Below are positions 45,898 through 54,459 of a DNA stretch of 64,000 nt, piece after piece (position 1 is the stretch's first letter; each line of letters starts with the position of its first letter). The notes beneath the pieces are model-generated. The model had not been told where the DNA came from, did no database searches, and was given only the letters and a program-made list of their open reading frames with translations. The stretch is from NCBI RefSeq assembly GCF_000024005.1, contig NC_013132.1, positions 3,528,001 through 3,592,000 on the forward strand, in the 5' to 3' direction. Made by a program: the position numbers and the translations under genes. The stretch is from Chitinophaga pinensis DSM 2588. GTDB taxonomy: Bacteria > Bacteroidota > Bacteroidia > Chitinophagales > Chitinophagaceae.

Positions 45898-46665
45898 ATG
45901 AAGTTGGAAAATAAGGTAGCCGTAATAACAGGTGGTAACAGTGGGATCGGATTTGGTATTGCTGAAGCATTTAAAAGCGAAGGTGCCGTAGGCGCCATCG
46001 TAGGAAGAAAACAGGCCGCAATAGACAGTTCAGTTGCTCGCCTGGATGGACGATTTATTGGTATTCAGGCCGATGTTACGAAATTGGATGATCTCGAACG
46101 CCTGTTTAAGGAAACATATGACAAATACGGAAAAATCGACGCGCTTGTTGTTAATGCGGGCGGCGCGGTAGAAGGCGGAAAAATGGGCTCTGTTGCCGAT
46201 ATCGGAGAGGCTGATTTTGATGCCTACATAGACCTGAATATAAAAAGCGTATATTTTACAGTGCATAAAGCATTGCCTTATATGAATGATGGCGGTTCAA
46301 TTGTACTAATAGGATCAATAGCCGGGCACCGCGCATTTCCGGGTATGTCGGTTTATGGGGCATCGAAAGCCGCAGTCATTTCCTTTGCAAGGGGCTTTTC
46401 ATTAGACCTCCTGGATAGAAAGATCCGTGTAAATGTATTGTCACCAGGTACAATAGATACTCCAGTGTTTGATAAGTTTATTCCGGAAGAACAGGTTGAT
46501 ACCGTTAAGAAAATCTGGACAGATTTAATACCAGCCGGACGGATTGGTCAGCCGTCAGACATTGGGAGAGCCGCCGTATTTCTTGCATCTGACGAATCAT
46601 CCTTTGTCGTAGGTACCGAAATCCTATCAGATGGCGGTGTAACGAATATAACGATGTTCAGGTAA
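45898..46665 (+). CDS. SDR family oxidoreductase (Crp-box promoter)
   Basis: A 255-aa SDR from ATG 45898 (MKLENKVAVITGG); the ATG at 45892 would add two residues. TGGNSGIG, NAGGAVEGG, catalytic YGASK and DGGVTN are present. It is a paralog of the - strand SDR at 43934-44692, which starts MRLKNKVAVITGG. The promoter has a consensus Crp-type site. The two SDR genes and the Crp/Fnr gene between them form one regulatory group. The substrate is unknown. Confidence 0.9.
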   Translation: MKLENKVAVITGGNSGIGFGIAEAFKSEGAVGAIVGRKQAAIDSSVARLDGRFIGIQADVTKLDDLERLFKETYDKYGKIDALVVNAGGAVEGGKMGSVADIGEADFDAYIDLNIKSVYFTVHKALPYMNDGGSIVLIGSIAGHRAFPGMSVYGASKAAVISFARGFSLDLLDRKIRVNVLSPGTIDTPVFDKFIPEEQVDTVKKIWTDLIPAGRIGQPSDIGRAAVFLASDESSFVVGTEILSDGGVTNITMFR

Positions 46666-46699
46666 CTCAGCATTACCTTATCAGGTGTATATGCTAACC

Positions 46700-46741
46700 A
46701 AACGAGGCTGTATCATTGATAAAAATGATACAGCCTCGTTT
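46700..46741. terminator. Bidirectional terminator between convergent SDR genes
   Basis: A perfect 18-bp stem (46700-46717 with 46724-46741), 6-nt loop, in the 88-bp gap between two convergent SDR genes. Confidence 0.75.
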
Positions 46742-46753
46742 CCTGATAGCGCA

Positions 46754-47617
46754 TTAATGCAGCAATTCACCCATTCCGAAAGCTCTTAATCCCTTTTCGT
46801 ATTGCACCTGAACTGCATCATTGGCTGCTTTTACAAATTCGCCGGTTGCCCTGTCTACCACGGTGCGCAGCGGTCTTTGTCCTTTTGATAGATTGATCAA
46901 GTTGTTAATGGCGTCTGCTACTTCTTGCGGGTCAGGTTGAACTGTTTGCAGCAATTCACCAATAGCTGCACCTACCTTATTGGGTAATTCTGCAAAATAT
47001 TCGTAAGCAGGTGTAACCGACTGGTCAGAACCGTATCTGATATTATTCATCATTCCGGTAGGGAAAGGGCCCGGTTCAACAATGGCAACATCCACGCCTA
47101 AAGGTCTCAATTCGTAGTGTAAGCCTTCGCTGATGCCTTCTAAACCAAATTTTGTAGCGCTGTACATGGTTGAGAAAGGTGATGAAAACCTCCCAAATCC
47201 GCTGCTGATATTGATGATAAGCCCATCAGCCCGATTACGCATTGTCGGCAATATCGTTTTTATTAAGCGCCAGGGCGCGATAACGTTGACATCAAAAAGC
47301 TCCTGTACATCCCTAACGGTAAAACTCTCTGCGAAACCGACCATTGAAAAGCCTGCATTATTAATCAGTACATCTATCGCACCTTCCTTAGCGATCACAG
47401 TAGCAACTGCATCACTGACACTGTTCTCATCCGTCAAATCCAACTCCAATACCGATACATTCGGTATGGCAGAAAGCTCGTTGGCCTGATCCGAATTTCT
47501 TCCTTGTATATCCCGCATTGTAGCGTACACGCGGTGCCCCAAGGAAGCAAGCGTTTTTACTGTTACATATCCAAATCCACTATTGGTTCCTGTTATTAAT
47601 ACAACTTTACTACTCAT
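46754..47617 (-). CDS. SDR family oxidoreductase
   Basis: A 287-aa SDR of the longer 'retinol dehydrogenase-like' shape: TGTNSGFG (9-16), NNAGFS, YSATK and a C-terminal substrate-loop extension of about 60 residues (NNLINLSKGQRP). ATG 47617 (MSSKVVLITG) is chosen, since the upstream 12 residues of the frame do not fit the family. It lies 65 bp after a Crp/Fnr gene on the same strand; an inverted repeat at 47635-47654 (TATGAAT-N6-ATTCATA) sits just upstream of its start and may be an operator. Confidence 0.88.
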   Translation of the reverse strand: MSSKVVLITGTNSGFGYVTVKTLASLGHRVYATMRDIQGRNSDQANELSAIPNVSVLELDLTDENSVSDAVATVIAKEGAIDVLINNAGFSMVGFAESFTVRDVQELFDVNVIAPWRLIKTILPTMRNRADGLIINISSGFGRFSSPFSTMYSATKFGLEGISEGLHYELRPLGVDVAIVEPGPFPTGMMNNIRYGSDQSVTPAYEYFAELPNKVGAAIGELLQTVQPDPQEVADAINNLINLSKGQRPLRTVVDRATGEFVKAANDAVQVQYEKGLRAFGMGELLH

Positions 47618-47634
47618 TGCTAGGTGTTTAAGAT

Positions 47635-47654
47635 TATGAATGCAAATATTCATA
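47635..47654. promoter_or_regulatory. Inverted repeat upstream of the SDR gene
   Basis: A 7-bp perfect dyad with 6-nt spacer (47635-47641 and 47648-47654) in the 65-bp gap between the Crp/Fnr and SDR genes. Candidate operator; the bound protein is not known. Confidence 0.4.
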
Positions 47655-47682
47655 GATCTTACACCATGGCATTTAACAAATG

Positions 47683-48267
47683 CTAAAAAGCGTTTTTCTC
47701 GCTGATATTTTTTCGGATCCTGCTAAGGGAGGGTTGTGCCATTCCCAAATAGGACGCGATATACGAAAGCGGAATACGATTAATGAAAGTCGGAAACTTT
47801 TTCATAAATGATATATAACGGGCAGTTGCATCTCCTGTCACCAGAAAGTTTCTTCTTTCTAAAATTTCTCCGATACATTTTCTTAATATTAGCCCGGTAA
47901 TGGCATCCCAATTAGCAATGGTTTTGCCAATGTCATCCCAGTCTTTCTTCGTAAAAACGATCACCTCACAGTCGGTAATTGCCTGTATATATTCAGTGGC
48001 AACAGCTTGTGCTTCGAACTTTTGCATATCGGTGACGAAATTATTCTCATCAATAAAATCATGCGTAATATCATCGCCCTTGTTATTATAGAAACAAGTC
48101 CGAAAAATACCTTTAAGAATAAAACCGACATACTTAGGTGTCTTTCCCGCTTCTGAGAAATATTCATTTGTCACCAGCGTCACCACTTTCCCTTTATTGG
48201 AAATAAATTGAATTTGGTCGCTGTCAAGGGCGCCAAATTGCAATAGGTATTCAATCAATTTATCCAT
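47683..48267 (-). CDS. Crp/Fnr family transcriptional regulator
   Basis: A 194-aa regulator with a cNMP-binding-type N-terminal fold (about 25-115) and the C-terminal HTH SYIASYLGMAQPSLSRIRK (about 165-185). ATG 48267 (MDKLIEYLLQF) is the likely start; the frame runs to 48294, but that extension overlaps a palindrome (GTGATTATTATCAC, 48281-48294) that looks like an autoregulatory site. It is 65 bp upstream of the SDR at 46754-47617 and probably co-transcribed with it. Confidence 0.87.
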   Translation of the reverse strand: MDKLIEYLLQFGALDSDQIQFISNKGKVVTLVTNEYFSEAGKTPKYVGFILKGIFRTCFYNNKGDDITHDFIDENNFVTDMQKFEAQAVATEYIQAITDCEVIVFTKKDWDDIGKTIANWDAITGLILRKCIGEILERRNFLVTGDATARYISFMKKFPTFINRIPLSYIASYLGMAQPSLSRIRKNISEKNAF

Positions 48268-48280
48268 CGACTCAAAATTA

Positions 48281-48294
48281 GTGATTATTATCAC
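48281..48294. promoter_or_regulatory. Crp-type palindrome upstream of the second Crp/Fnr gene
   Basis: GTGATTATTATCAC: GTGA-N6-TCAC, the same core as the sites at 44810-44823 and 45809-45822. It lies 14 bp ahead of the start codon of the 47683-48267 gene, a position fit for autorepression. Confidence 0.5.
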
Positions 48295-48404
48295 CCGGTT
48301 TATATCTGGTGTCTTCCCTGGGAATTCAACGGCAAGTTTATCCTGTTATTCCGGTATATTGCTTCCCACCCGGCAATTTTCTATTTTCGTCTTAAAATGT
48401 ACCT

Positions 48405-48995
48405 ATGAAGACCCTCCAGCGAAAACAGATTACAACATCGGCGGCAGTGATAGCTTTGATTATCCTTGTAAAATGGATCTTACCCCTGGGTTTGAATCTA
48501 TTGACTATTCGGCTACCCGATGCAGCACGTATTACATTGTTCCTGTGCTTCCCACACGAAGTCCTGGATACGATAAAATATCCGTTGGCTATGTGGACCA
48601 GGAGTTATACCCTTTCGTATATACCGCTTTTTTCAATTTTGTTTGCAGTTTTTCTAATGATTGCCTTTGTGCAATTTCGTGACAAACAAAAAAAATTGCC
48701 GCTCCAGGTCGCCTGTTATATCCTTCTGGTATCGATCGTTATTTCGATTCCAACAAGAATAGCTTATTATCAGAGAGCTGTGAAAGAATATAGTAGTTAT
48801 GTGCCCCCGGTAGACAAGGGAAGCGGTATACTGGCTTTAATGGATGATTTTGCACAGCCAGCCAAGCCTTCATTGTCATTATTGATCACAGAGCTGGCAA
48901 TCCTGTTGGCCTATATAGGTTGGGCGGTTTGGGTACTGAGCAGGCTTTATGGCGACAAAACGGACGATCAAAGTGTAAATCCGGATGCTCGTTGA
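48405..48995 (+). CDS. Hypothetical integral membrane protein
   Basis: A 196-aa protein with four predicted membrane helices (about 10-35, 70-90, 100-118 and 155-178) and short charged loops. There is no signal peptide beyond the first helix and no motif I recognise. It is preceded by the Crp/Fnr gene on the opposite strand (138-bp gap). A role in the membrane is sure only from hydrophobicity. Confidence 0.65.
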   Translation: MKTLQRKQITTSAAVIALIILVKWILPLGLNLLTIRLPDAARITLFLCFPHEVLDTIKYPLAMWTRSYTLSYIPLFSILFAVFLMIAFVQFRDKQKKLPLQVACYILLVSIVISIPTRIAYYQRAVKEYSSYVPPVDKGSGILALMDDFAQPAKPSLSLLITELAILLAYIGWAVWVLSRLYGDKTDDQSVNPDAR

Positions 48996-49157
48996 TTGAT
49001 TATAAGTAAATAATACGTTTGTCTGTCAATACCTCAGCTTATCGTGTTCTTCGAAATATGATGGGACAATATGCCATGTAAATAAATTCGTGCCGCATAT
49101 AGCTGCAGTATACAATTATTTATCATATACCTAAATCGCAAAAAATAATTCAATCAG

Positions 49158-49718
49158 ATGATAAACAAAGAAAAAATAATCGATGAATACCGCAATACAG
49201 TTGGAACGGATTCTGTAAAGGCCAGGAATCTTATTAAAAAACTGGATTATAAAGAAGATTATTACCTGCTTCAGTGTATTGCCCAGACTTATCTTGATGA
49301 ATGCAGGTTTGAAGATGACAATACTATGCGTGAGCAGATAGATAAAAGGAAATGGAGAATGGCTGAAAGGTATATCATTAAAGCATTCATTATCAATCCG
49401 GATAATGCGGATGTATTATATACAATGGCTGGCGTAAGAATAGCCAGTCAACAGTTTTCTATTGCCATCTTTTGTTTTGAATGCATTATTGAGTCAGGGG
49501 TAAGGAAAATTGCTTACGGTGAATACGGCAGAGGGCTACATTATGCAAGGGAGTTGGTAAATGACAGTAAATTTGAATTGTATCGTTTGCATTTTGACGA
49601 AAATCCTAAGTTATCAGCAAAGTACCTGGCCGCATATAAGGACGGATTGAAAAAAGGGATCAAAACAATTTATAAACCAATACAGCAATTCTTATTGGTG
49701 AAAAGAAGGCTTGTTTAA
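49158..49718 (+). CDS. Hypothetical protein with TPR-like repeats
   Basis: A 186-aa cytosolic protein. Residues about 70-135 (AERYIIKAFIINPDNADVLYTMAGVRI, FSIAIFCFECIIESG) have the helix-turn-helix spacing of tetratricopeptide repeats. The remainder is charged and helical. Bacteroidota genomes hold many such small solitary TPR-like proteins. No function is proposed. Confidence 0.65.
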   Translation: MINKEKIIDEYRNTVGTDSVKARNLIKKLDYKEDYYLLQCIAQTYLDECRFEDDNTMREQIDKRKWRMAERYIIKAFIINPDNADVLYTMAGVRIASQQFSIAIFCFECIIESGVRKIAYGEYGRGLHYARELVNDSKFELYRLHFDENPKLSAKYLAAYKDGLKKGIKTIYKPIQQFLLVKRRLV

Positions 49719-49821
49719 AAGTAGTCCATGTCTTTATCAGCCCCGGATGAACTGTATAGTATACCCGAAAATAAAGCAGAGCTTACCCCATTCAGAAAAA
49801 AAATGTCTTATTTATAAGTGC

Positions 49822-50709
49822 TTACTTTGATTTCAAGCGATAGTTAGTAGGTGTAATATTATACTTATCATGAAAACTTTTCGTGAAATTTGCCAGATCA
49901 TTAAAGCCACAATCAAATGCAATATCCGTGACACGTTCATCAGAGGCGATAAGCAATTCAGCGGCCTTTTCAAGCCTTTTAGTTTTGATATAGTTGGCTG
50001 GAGAGTCGTTATAATGTTTTGCGAACTCCCTTTTAAAAGATGAAACACTTAAATTGGTCTTCTGTGCGAGATCTTCAACACCTACTTGTAAAAATATATT
50101 TGCCTCTATAATTTGTTTGAAAGTATAAGTGGCCGGAGAGAATAGCTGAGATAAAATTACCTGGATTGTGTCAGCATTTTGAGTTTGCGAAAGTAAAAGA
50201 ATAATTTCCTTTAATTTTATAATTAAAATATCCTCATTTACCAAAGAGGGATTTTCAAAATAGAACAAAAGACCTTCAATATATTTTTTTATCAAAAAAT
50301 CATTATTTACCTTTTCGCTGCATTGATTTGATATATTATTTTTCGGCTTTTGAAGCAGTAAAGGCCGGTCCCTCTCATAAATTTTTTTTAAGGTACCAGG
50401 GTGAAAACTTATAACTACAACCTCATTTTTAGTACTTTTTGCGGAGTTGCTGACTTTCTTTCCACTGTTTACACATGTTAGAAGTAACGAGTAGTTATTT
50501 GAAACTTCATATTGCTCTTCTTCCTGGTGAAATTGTAAGTCCCCCTCCATAGAGAATAAAAAACATGCACTGTCTCTTACTGGAAAGGGAAACTCGAAAG
50601 GGGGTTGTAATATAACTTTTTGAATAAAGGTTTCCCCAAATAAGTCCATCTTTTTATAGTCAGTTACCATATCTCTTATTTGTTGGTCTGTCGACAGCTG
50701 TGAATGCAC
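49822..50709 (-). CDS. AraC family transcriptional regulator
   Basis: A 295-aa regulator. The N-terminal ~180 residues form a cupin-like sensing domain; the C-terminal ~100 residues carry two HTHs, with VEDLAQKTNLSVSSFKREF (first) and VTDIAFDCGFNDLANFTKSF (second), the diagnostic AraC block. It lies 335 bp from the OsmC gene on the same strand. Direct repeats with 22-bp spacing in the next promoter region (51771-51806) are of the kind AraC proteins bind, so it may control osmC-like and membrane protein genes. Confidence 0.9.
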   Translation of the reverse strand: MHSQLSTDQQIRDMVTDYKKMDLFGETFIQKVILQPPFEFPFPVRDSACFLFSMEGDLQFHQEEEQYEVSNNYSLLLTCVNSGKKVSNSAKSTKNEVVVISFHPGTLKKIYERDRPLLLQKPKNNISNQCSEKVNNDFLIKKYIEGLLFYFENPSLVNEDILIIKLKEIILLLSQTQNADTIQVILSQLFSPATYTFKQIIEANIFLQVGVEDLAQKTNLSVSSFKREFAKHYNDSPANYIKTKRLEKAAELLIASDERVTDIAFDCGFNDLANFTKSFHDKYNITPTNYRLKSK

Positions 50710-51044
50710 AGACAGGATGTGATTTTTGTATTTGTAATTTTAAGGACAATACTAATTACCTCAAATGTACAGGAAAACAGTTTTTTTATGAAATCAACTG
50801 ACAAAAATTGATTTATTACACTTTGTATACATGCCGAACTATAATTATTATTATATAATCAATGGTCAACGGCAGGGCTATAGCTGCTAATGATCTTGTC
50901 TTTGCCTGGTTATAAGTTATGACTGGAAACAGATGTCGCTTCCAGTCATAATATACGCCACTCTTTAATGGCTGTCAAATACCAAAGTAGGTCATGCTCC
51001 TTAATTGTTGAATTGGATGCTATCAGTATTCGCAGAATTTTGCT
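50710..51044. other. Intergenic gap between AraC and OsmC-like genes
   Basis: 335 bp. It holds the AraC promoter region and the terminator at 50918-50950. I see no ORF or repeat of note otherwise. Confidence 0.5.
50918..50950 (-). terminator. Stem-loop downstream of the OsmC-like gene
   Basis: A perfect 11-bp stem (50918-50928 with 50940-50950), 11-nt loop, 95 bp beyond the OsmC stop on the - strand. Plausible terminator without a strong U-run. Confidence 0.45.
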
Positions 51045-51470
51045 TTAATTTTCAATAAAAGTAAGATGGGCTTCCGAAGTAATCGGTATACTTAATGCTT
51101 TAGATATTAGGCAGTTCTTTTCTGCTGCTCTTACGAAGTCACTGAATGTATCCAAACTGATTCCAGGTATGATGCCTGTAATAGATAAATGTATTCCAGA
51201 TATAGCAAAACCTTCCATTGACAAAGTAGCTTCAGTAGTCAGTAATGCTGGCGGCGTGCCTTGTTCGGTAAGTGCAAAACTTACAGCCATAGTAAAGCAA
51301 CCTGCATGCGCTGCAGCTAATAATTCTTCGGGATTTGTTCCTTTTTCTTCACCACTAAAGCGCGTCTTAAAACTGTAGTTTGTTTTGTTTAATATTTCAC
51401 TCTGAGTAGTTAATTCACCTTTTCCTTCTTTTGCATTTCCTGTCCATTGTGCTTTTGCTGTACGTTTCAT
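51045..51470 (-). CDS. OsmC family peroxiredoxin-like protein
   Basis: A 141-aa OsmC protein. Both active cysteines are present: C58 in AAHAGCFTMA and C120 in EKNCLISKAL; the PEELLAAAHAGC block is diagnostic. OsmC enzymes reduce organic hydroperoxides using thiols. It is divergent from the small membrane protein gene at 51881; the 410-bp gap between them contains two inverted copies of a ~20-bp element, suggesting joint control. Confidence 0.92.
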   Translation of the reverse strand: MKRTAKAQWTGNAKEGKGELTTQSEILNKTNYSFKTRFSGEEKGTNPEELLAAAHAGCFTMAVSFALTEQGTPPALLTTEATLSMEGFAISGIHLSITGIIPGISLDTFSDFVRAAEKNCLISKALSIPITSEAHLTFIEN

Positions 51471-51558
51471 CTTTTATAGTTTTTATTTTGATTGCCAGTA
51501 TTGACAGTACAAAGATGCGATACAAAGCAGATAAGGATTTTGTGAATAAGGCCAATAG

Positions 51559-51806
51559 TTTGGTTATTTGGTTCAAATGCTTAATTTGTTAAATACAGGT
51601 CGTTTAACAAATCCCGATGTAGCCACTTAGCCTATCCCATGCTTGGAGATACCTGGTGCCGTTAGGAAGTAACAAGTGTTGTGTAGAAGCATTAATTCCC
51701 GGAAGAAAAACAAACTTCTTACAGAAGCTAATTAAATCGTGCAAAAAGTATAGGGAAACCACGTTTAAATGATTTGAACCAAATTACCAAAAGATTGAAC
51801 TAAATC
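51559..51806. promoter_or_regulatory. Inverted pair of a ~20-bp element between divergent genes
   Basis: The block 51559-51578 read on the - strand (ATTTGAACCAAATAACCAAA) recurs on the + strand at 51772-51791 with one change in 20. A third, weaker copy (GATTGAACTAAATCACG) starts at 51793, 22 bp after the second, in direct orientation. The copies face the OsmC-like gene and the membrane protein gene respectively. The remaining bases of the 410-bp gap show no feature. Confidence 0.65.
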
Positions 51807-51880
51807 ACGAAATGCTCCCTATTGTTTAAAACTACATTTGCAATGTCACTAATGGCAATTAATTTAAAACTGAAAAAATC

Positions 51881-52375
51881 ATGGGCTTATCAAATTTAGG
51901 AATTTTTCATACTGTAATAGGCGTAGTAGCCATCATTGCTGCACTGATAGCATTTGTAAAGTTTGGAAAAATCGATTTAAGCAAGTTATCTGGTAAAATT
52001 TATTTTTATGGTACGTTAGTTACTTCACTAACAGCTTTAGGTATCTCCAAACATGGTGGATTTAATCCGGGACATGCTTTTTCGATATTTATCGTTATTT
52101 TAATTATTGGCGCATATTTGCTTTATTGGAGAAAGAAAGGGAATGTTAGAGCCAGATATTTTGAAAACTTTTGCTTGTCTTTCAGCTTTTTCCTGTCACT
52201 GATACCAACGGTTAATGAAACTTTCACCCGTGTTCCGTTAGGTCACCCGCTGGCTAAGGATATAAAAGATCCTATAATTGCTAAGACGCTGCTAATCCTA
52301 TTGGTATTGTTTATTGCCGGTACCGTATACCAGATTATACAGCAAAGGAAAAAGAACAGAACGGCGTCTATCTAA
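51881..52375 (+). CDS. Hypothetical small membrane protein
   Basis: A 164-aa protein with four membrane helices (about 8-27, 42-60, 67-85 and 133-153) and a charged C-terminus (QRKKNRTASI). Two conserved-looking histidines (SKHGGFNPGHAF and PLGHPLAKD) lie at membrane edges and could bind metal or haem, which resembles small DUF2306/cytochrome-type membrane proteins, but I cannot assign it. It is divergent from the OsmC-like gene and shares the inverted element. Confidence 0.65.
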   Translation: MGLSNLGIFHTVIGVVAIIAALIAFVKFGKIDLSKLSGKIYFYGTLVTSLTALGISKHGGFNPGHAFSIFIVILIIGAYLLYWRKKGNVRARYFENFCLSFSFFLSLIPTVNETFTRVPLGHPLAKDIKDPIIAKTLLILLVLFIAGTVYQIIQQRKKNRTASI

Positions 52376-52572
52376 AAAGATTCAGATCAGACAAATTACA
52401 ATGAACGAAGATTACAGTTAGAGACGCTCCCGGAGAAACAATATTCAACGCTGTGTAAATCGCGTGAAAATCAATTCTTAGCGGAATCTTTATTAGGTTT
52501 GGTCGTGTGATGTTTACACTAAGTGCTCAAATAGGGGTGATTTTGGTGTGCAAACATAAAATATATGGTATG

Positions 52573-52666
52573 GACATACGCGCATTAATCATCCACCATA
52601 AAAAAAGCCTTCAGACGCATCTGAAGGCTTTTAACTTCTGCGAGGTAAGAGAAACTATGTTCGAAC
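52573..52666. repeat. Decayed copy A of the tRNA-Ser 5' end, terminator and 3' end
   Basis: 52573-52600 resembles the 5' half of tRNA-Ser, 52607-52628 is a hairpin (GCCTTCAGA arms) nearly identical to the tRNA terminator at 54425-54447, and 52635-52666 resembles the tRNA 3' end (TTCTGCG, TTCGAACC). The same three-part order occurs at 54384-54480. The surrounding 589-bp gap (52376-52964) has no ORF of note. Confidence 0.65.
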
Positions 52667-52964
52667 CAGTTCTTGGATAATCTAATTGAAATTCAGTATT
52701 TTATAAAAGAAGAACTTCTTTTAAGAATTTGTAGGTCCTCTATAAATGCGCTAATTTTAAATTCTTCAGCCATTTTAAGCTGCTTTGCGCAGGTGATGTG
52801 CTAATGCTAATAATCCAATCCCCAGAAATTAATCCTGTAATACTCAATTTATTGCTCTAACTTTAACAAGATTGCATTTGGCGTCTTCTGAGCTAGTTTG
52901 AGTTTCTTTTTCTTCCTCATTCCCTGTTTTTCAGTAGTATGTATATTTAATTAAAATTATATTT

Positions 52965-53273
52965 GTGAATATTTTTGTAGGTAATATAAGTGACAGAACA
53001 ACTGAAGATGAAATCTGGTCTTTATTTGACCCATTTGGAGTTGTATATAGTATTAATGTGGCTTATGATAAGTACAGTGGCCGTTCTAAAGGTTTTGCAT
53101 TCGTTGAAATGCCAGACGATTCCAATGCAGTACTGGCAATTAAGGAATTGAATAATTCTGTAGTTGATGGCCAGAAAATAGTAGTGTATGAGGCTCGTCC
53201 AAAACCTGAAAGACCGGAAAATAATCGTTTCTCAAGATCCGGACCACGCCCTGGATTTAGACCCAGATACTAA
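52965..53273 (+). CDS. RRM-domain RNA-binding protein
   Basis: A 102-aa protein with a single RRM: RNP2 NIFVGNI (2-8) and RNP1 KGFAFVEM (42-49), plus a basic, proline/arginine-rich tail (RPGFRPRY) that will favour RNA binding. The start codon is GTG (52965); no ATG gives the full RNP2, so GTG is required. Small RRM proteins of this type are global RNA binders in Bacteroidota. It lies between decayed tRNA copies A and B. Confidence 0.9.
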   Translation: MNIFVGNISDRTTEDEIWSLFDPFGVVYSINVAYDKYSGRSKGFAFVEMPDDSNAVLAIKELNNSVVDGQKIVVYEARPKPERPENNRFSRSGPRPGFRPRY

Positions 53274-53325
53274 TAGTTGGATGTTTTAAAACATCGATTG
53301 CCTTTGTCTGTTAAGAAAGCAGAAG

Positions 53326-53369
53326 AGCAAAGCCGCAAATACGTTAAGTAGTTTGTGGCTTTGCTTTTA
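53326..53369 (+). terminator. Intrinsic terminator after the RRM gene
   Basis: A 14-bp stem (53326-53339 with 53352-53365) with one G-U type pair and 12-nt loop, followed by TTT. It ends the RRM transcript 53 bp past the stop. Confidence 0.75.
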
Positions 53370-53926
53370 CGTTTCTATGTACCGGAAGCAGCATCCCAAG
53401 CTTAATTTTCTAATTATATCCTTAATCAACCCCCAGGATGGGATATAGTAACAAGAACTGTTAGCAACTGCGCCAATGAGGTGACAATGAAGATTTGTAT
53501 CATCAATGTCATAGAACATCTCCCCAATAATCACTAATCAGTCTATGACATGTAGCTGCTGCAGGCTGAACGATATAAGAAGCGCAATAATTTTCATGTT
53601 TTTTTGGGAACGGAATAGATGTATTGTAGTTAACGTGTAAATCAAACTTGGCAGGGGATTGTATCCGTCTCAAATTCAAACTTCTCATTTCATTTTATTG
53701 TTAGCAGAAACTTCAGGGAGTATTATGATACACCGGAATGCATACACTTTTTCTAAATCTATTTTGGTATTGGTGGAGGGAGTGTAAGAATCTATTTACA
53801 AGTATCTTAGTAAGTGATAGTTAGCCTTAAGAAAATAACATAAAAAATGAGAGGGCATTAATCGGAACTCAGCTAAATACCCGACTTAAAATAGAAAATC
53901 CTTGACTAGCGCGGGCTTCTTCGAGA

Positions 53927-54018
53927 TTCTGCGGAGAAAGAGAGATTCAAACCCCGGGATATTGATTAGTCAAAATCATTTTATCTAAGACTACGCATCA
54001 ACTATCTGCCATAAAAAG
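53927..54018 (-). pseudogene. Decayed tRNA-Ser copy B
   Basis: Over about 85 bp this matches the real tRNA-Ser with many changes: TCTGCGGAGAAAGAG at the 3' side (53927-53941), an AGTCAA match in the variable loop and CATCAACTATCTGCCAT at the 5' side (53996-54012). The acceptor stem can no longer pair (ATAAAAA replaces TTTCTCC). The remaining part of the 777-bp gap (53274-54050) has no recognisable feature. Confidence 0.6.
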
Positions 54019-54050
54019 GTCTAGGCTAATTCAATAGGGGGTAGCTTATG

Positions 54051-54305
54051 TTATAATTTGTTCTGGAGCTTTATTCTGATTGGACCCTTGAAATCATTGA
54101 TATCAACTGGTAATCCTTTTTGAGTAATAATGATCAACCCCTTCTTTTGCAAATCAATTGCTACATCTCTGACCTGCTGCATATAGTCCCGCCAATTGTC
54201 AGCAAAGAGCATTCTGGCTATCTCAGAAGGGCATGTGCTTTTATCAGGGCCTCTCTGGGTAACAGTAGAAATTATCTGTTTCGAAATGATGCTGTTCTGA
54301 TGCAT
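54051..54305 (-). CDS. DUF3253 domain protein
   Basis: An 84-aa protein from ATG 54305 (MHQNSIISKQI); the ATG at 54311 adds two residues. The block CPSEIARMLF, W at residue ~37, MQQVRDVAIDL, ITQKGLPVD and the end GPIRIKL match the small DUF3253 family, thought to be wHTH-like DNA-binding proteins of unknown role. It sits between decayed tRNA copies B and C, and its AT-content is higher than the neighbours, consistent with a horizontally acquired or mobile context. Confidence 0.72.
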   Translation of the reverse strand: MHQNSIISKQIISTVTQRGPDKSTCPSEIARMLFADNWRDYMQQVRDVAIDLQKKGLIIITQKGLPVDINDFKGPIRIKLQNKL

Positions 54306-54383
54306 TATCAATAATAATCAATTCCTGAATGATACGAGTAGTTATGCCTGATGGCAAGTTCCAGGTTTTCAACTTGATCCTTA

Positions 54384-54417
54384 GTTCTGACAAGACCGCG
54401 CATCAACCGTCTGCCAT
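54384..54417 (-). pseudogene. Decayed tRNA-Ser copy C (5' part)
   Basis: GTTCTGACAAGACCGCGCAT followed by CAACCGTCTGCCAT corresponds to the anticodon arm through the acceptor start of the intact tRNA-Ser (54504-54538), with substitutions and small gaps. It directly abuts the terminator of the real tRNA. Confidence 0.55.
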
Positions 54418-54451
54418 AAAAAAAGCCTTCAGATCACATCTGAAGGCTTTT
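54418..54451 (-). terminator. Terminator of tRNA-Ser
   Basis: A 13-bp stem (54421-54433 with 54439-54451), 5-nt loop, and a run of seven T on the - strand. It is 9 bp after the tRNA 3' end. A near-identical copy lies at 52601-52632. Confidence 0.8.
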
Positions 54452-54459
54452 AATTTCTG

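Noticed and set aside
48281..48682. 133-codon + strand ORF
   Set aside because: It overlaps the membrane protein gene at 48405 in another frame and the Crp-type palindrome; composition is unlike a real protein.
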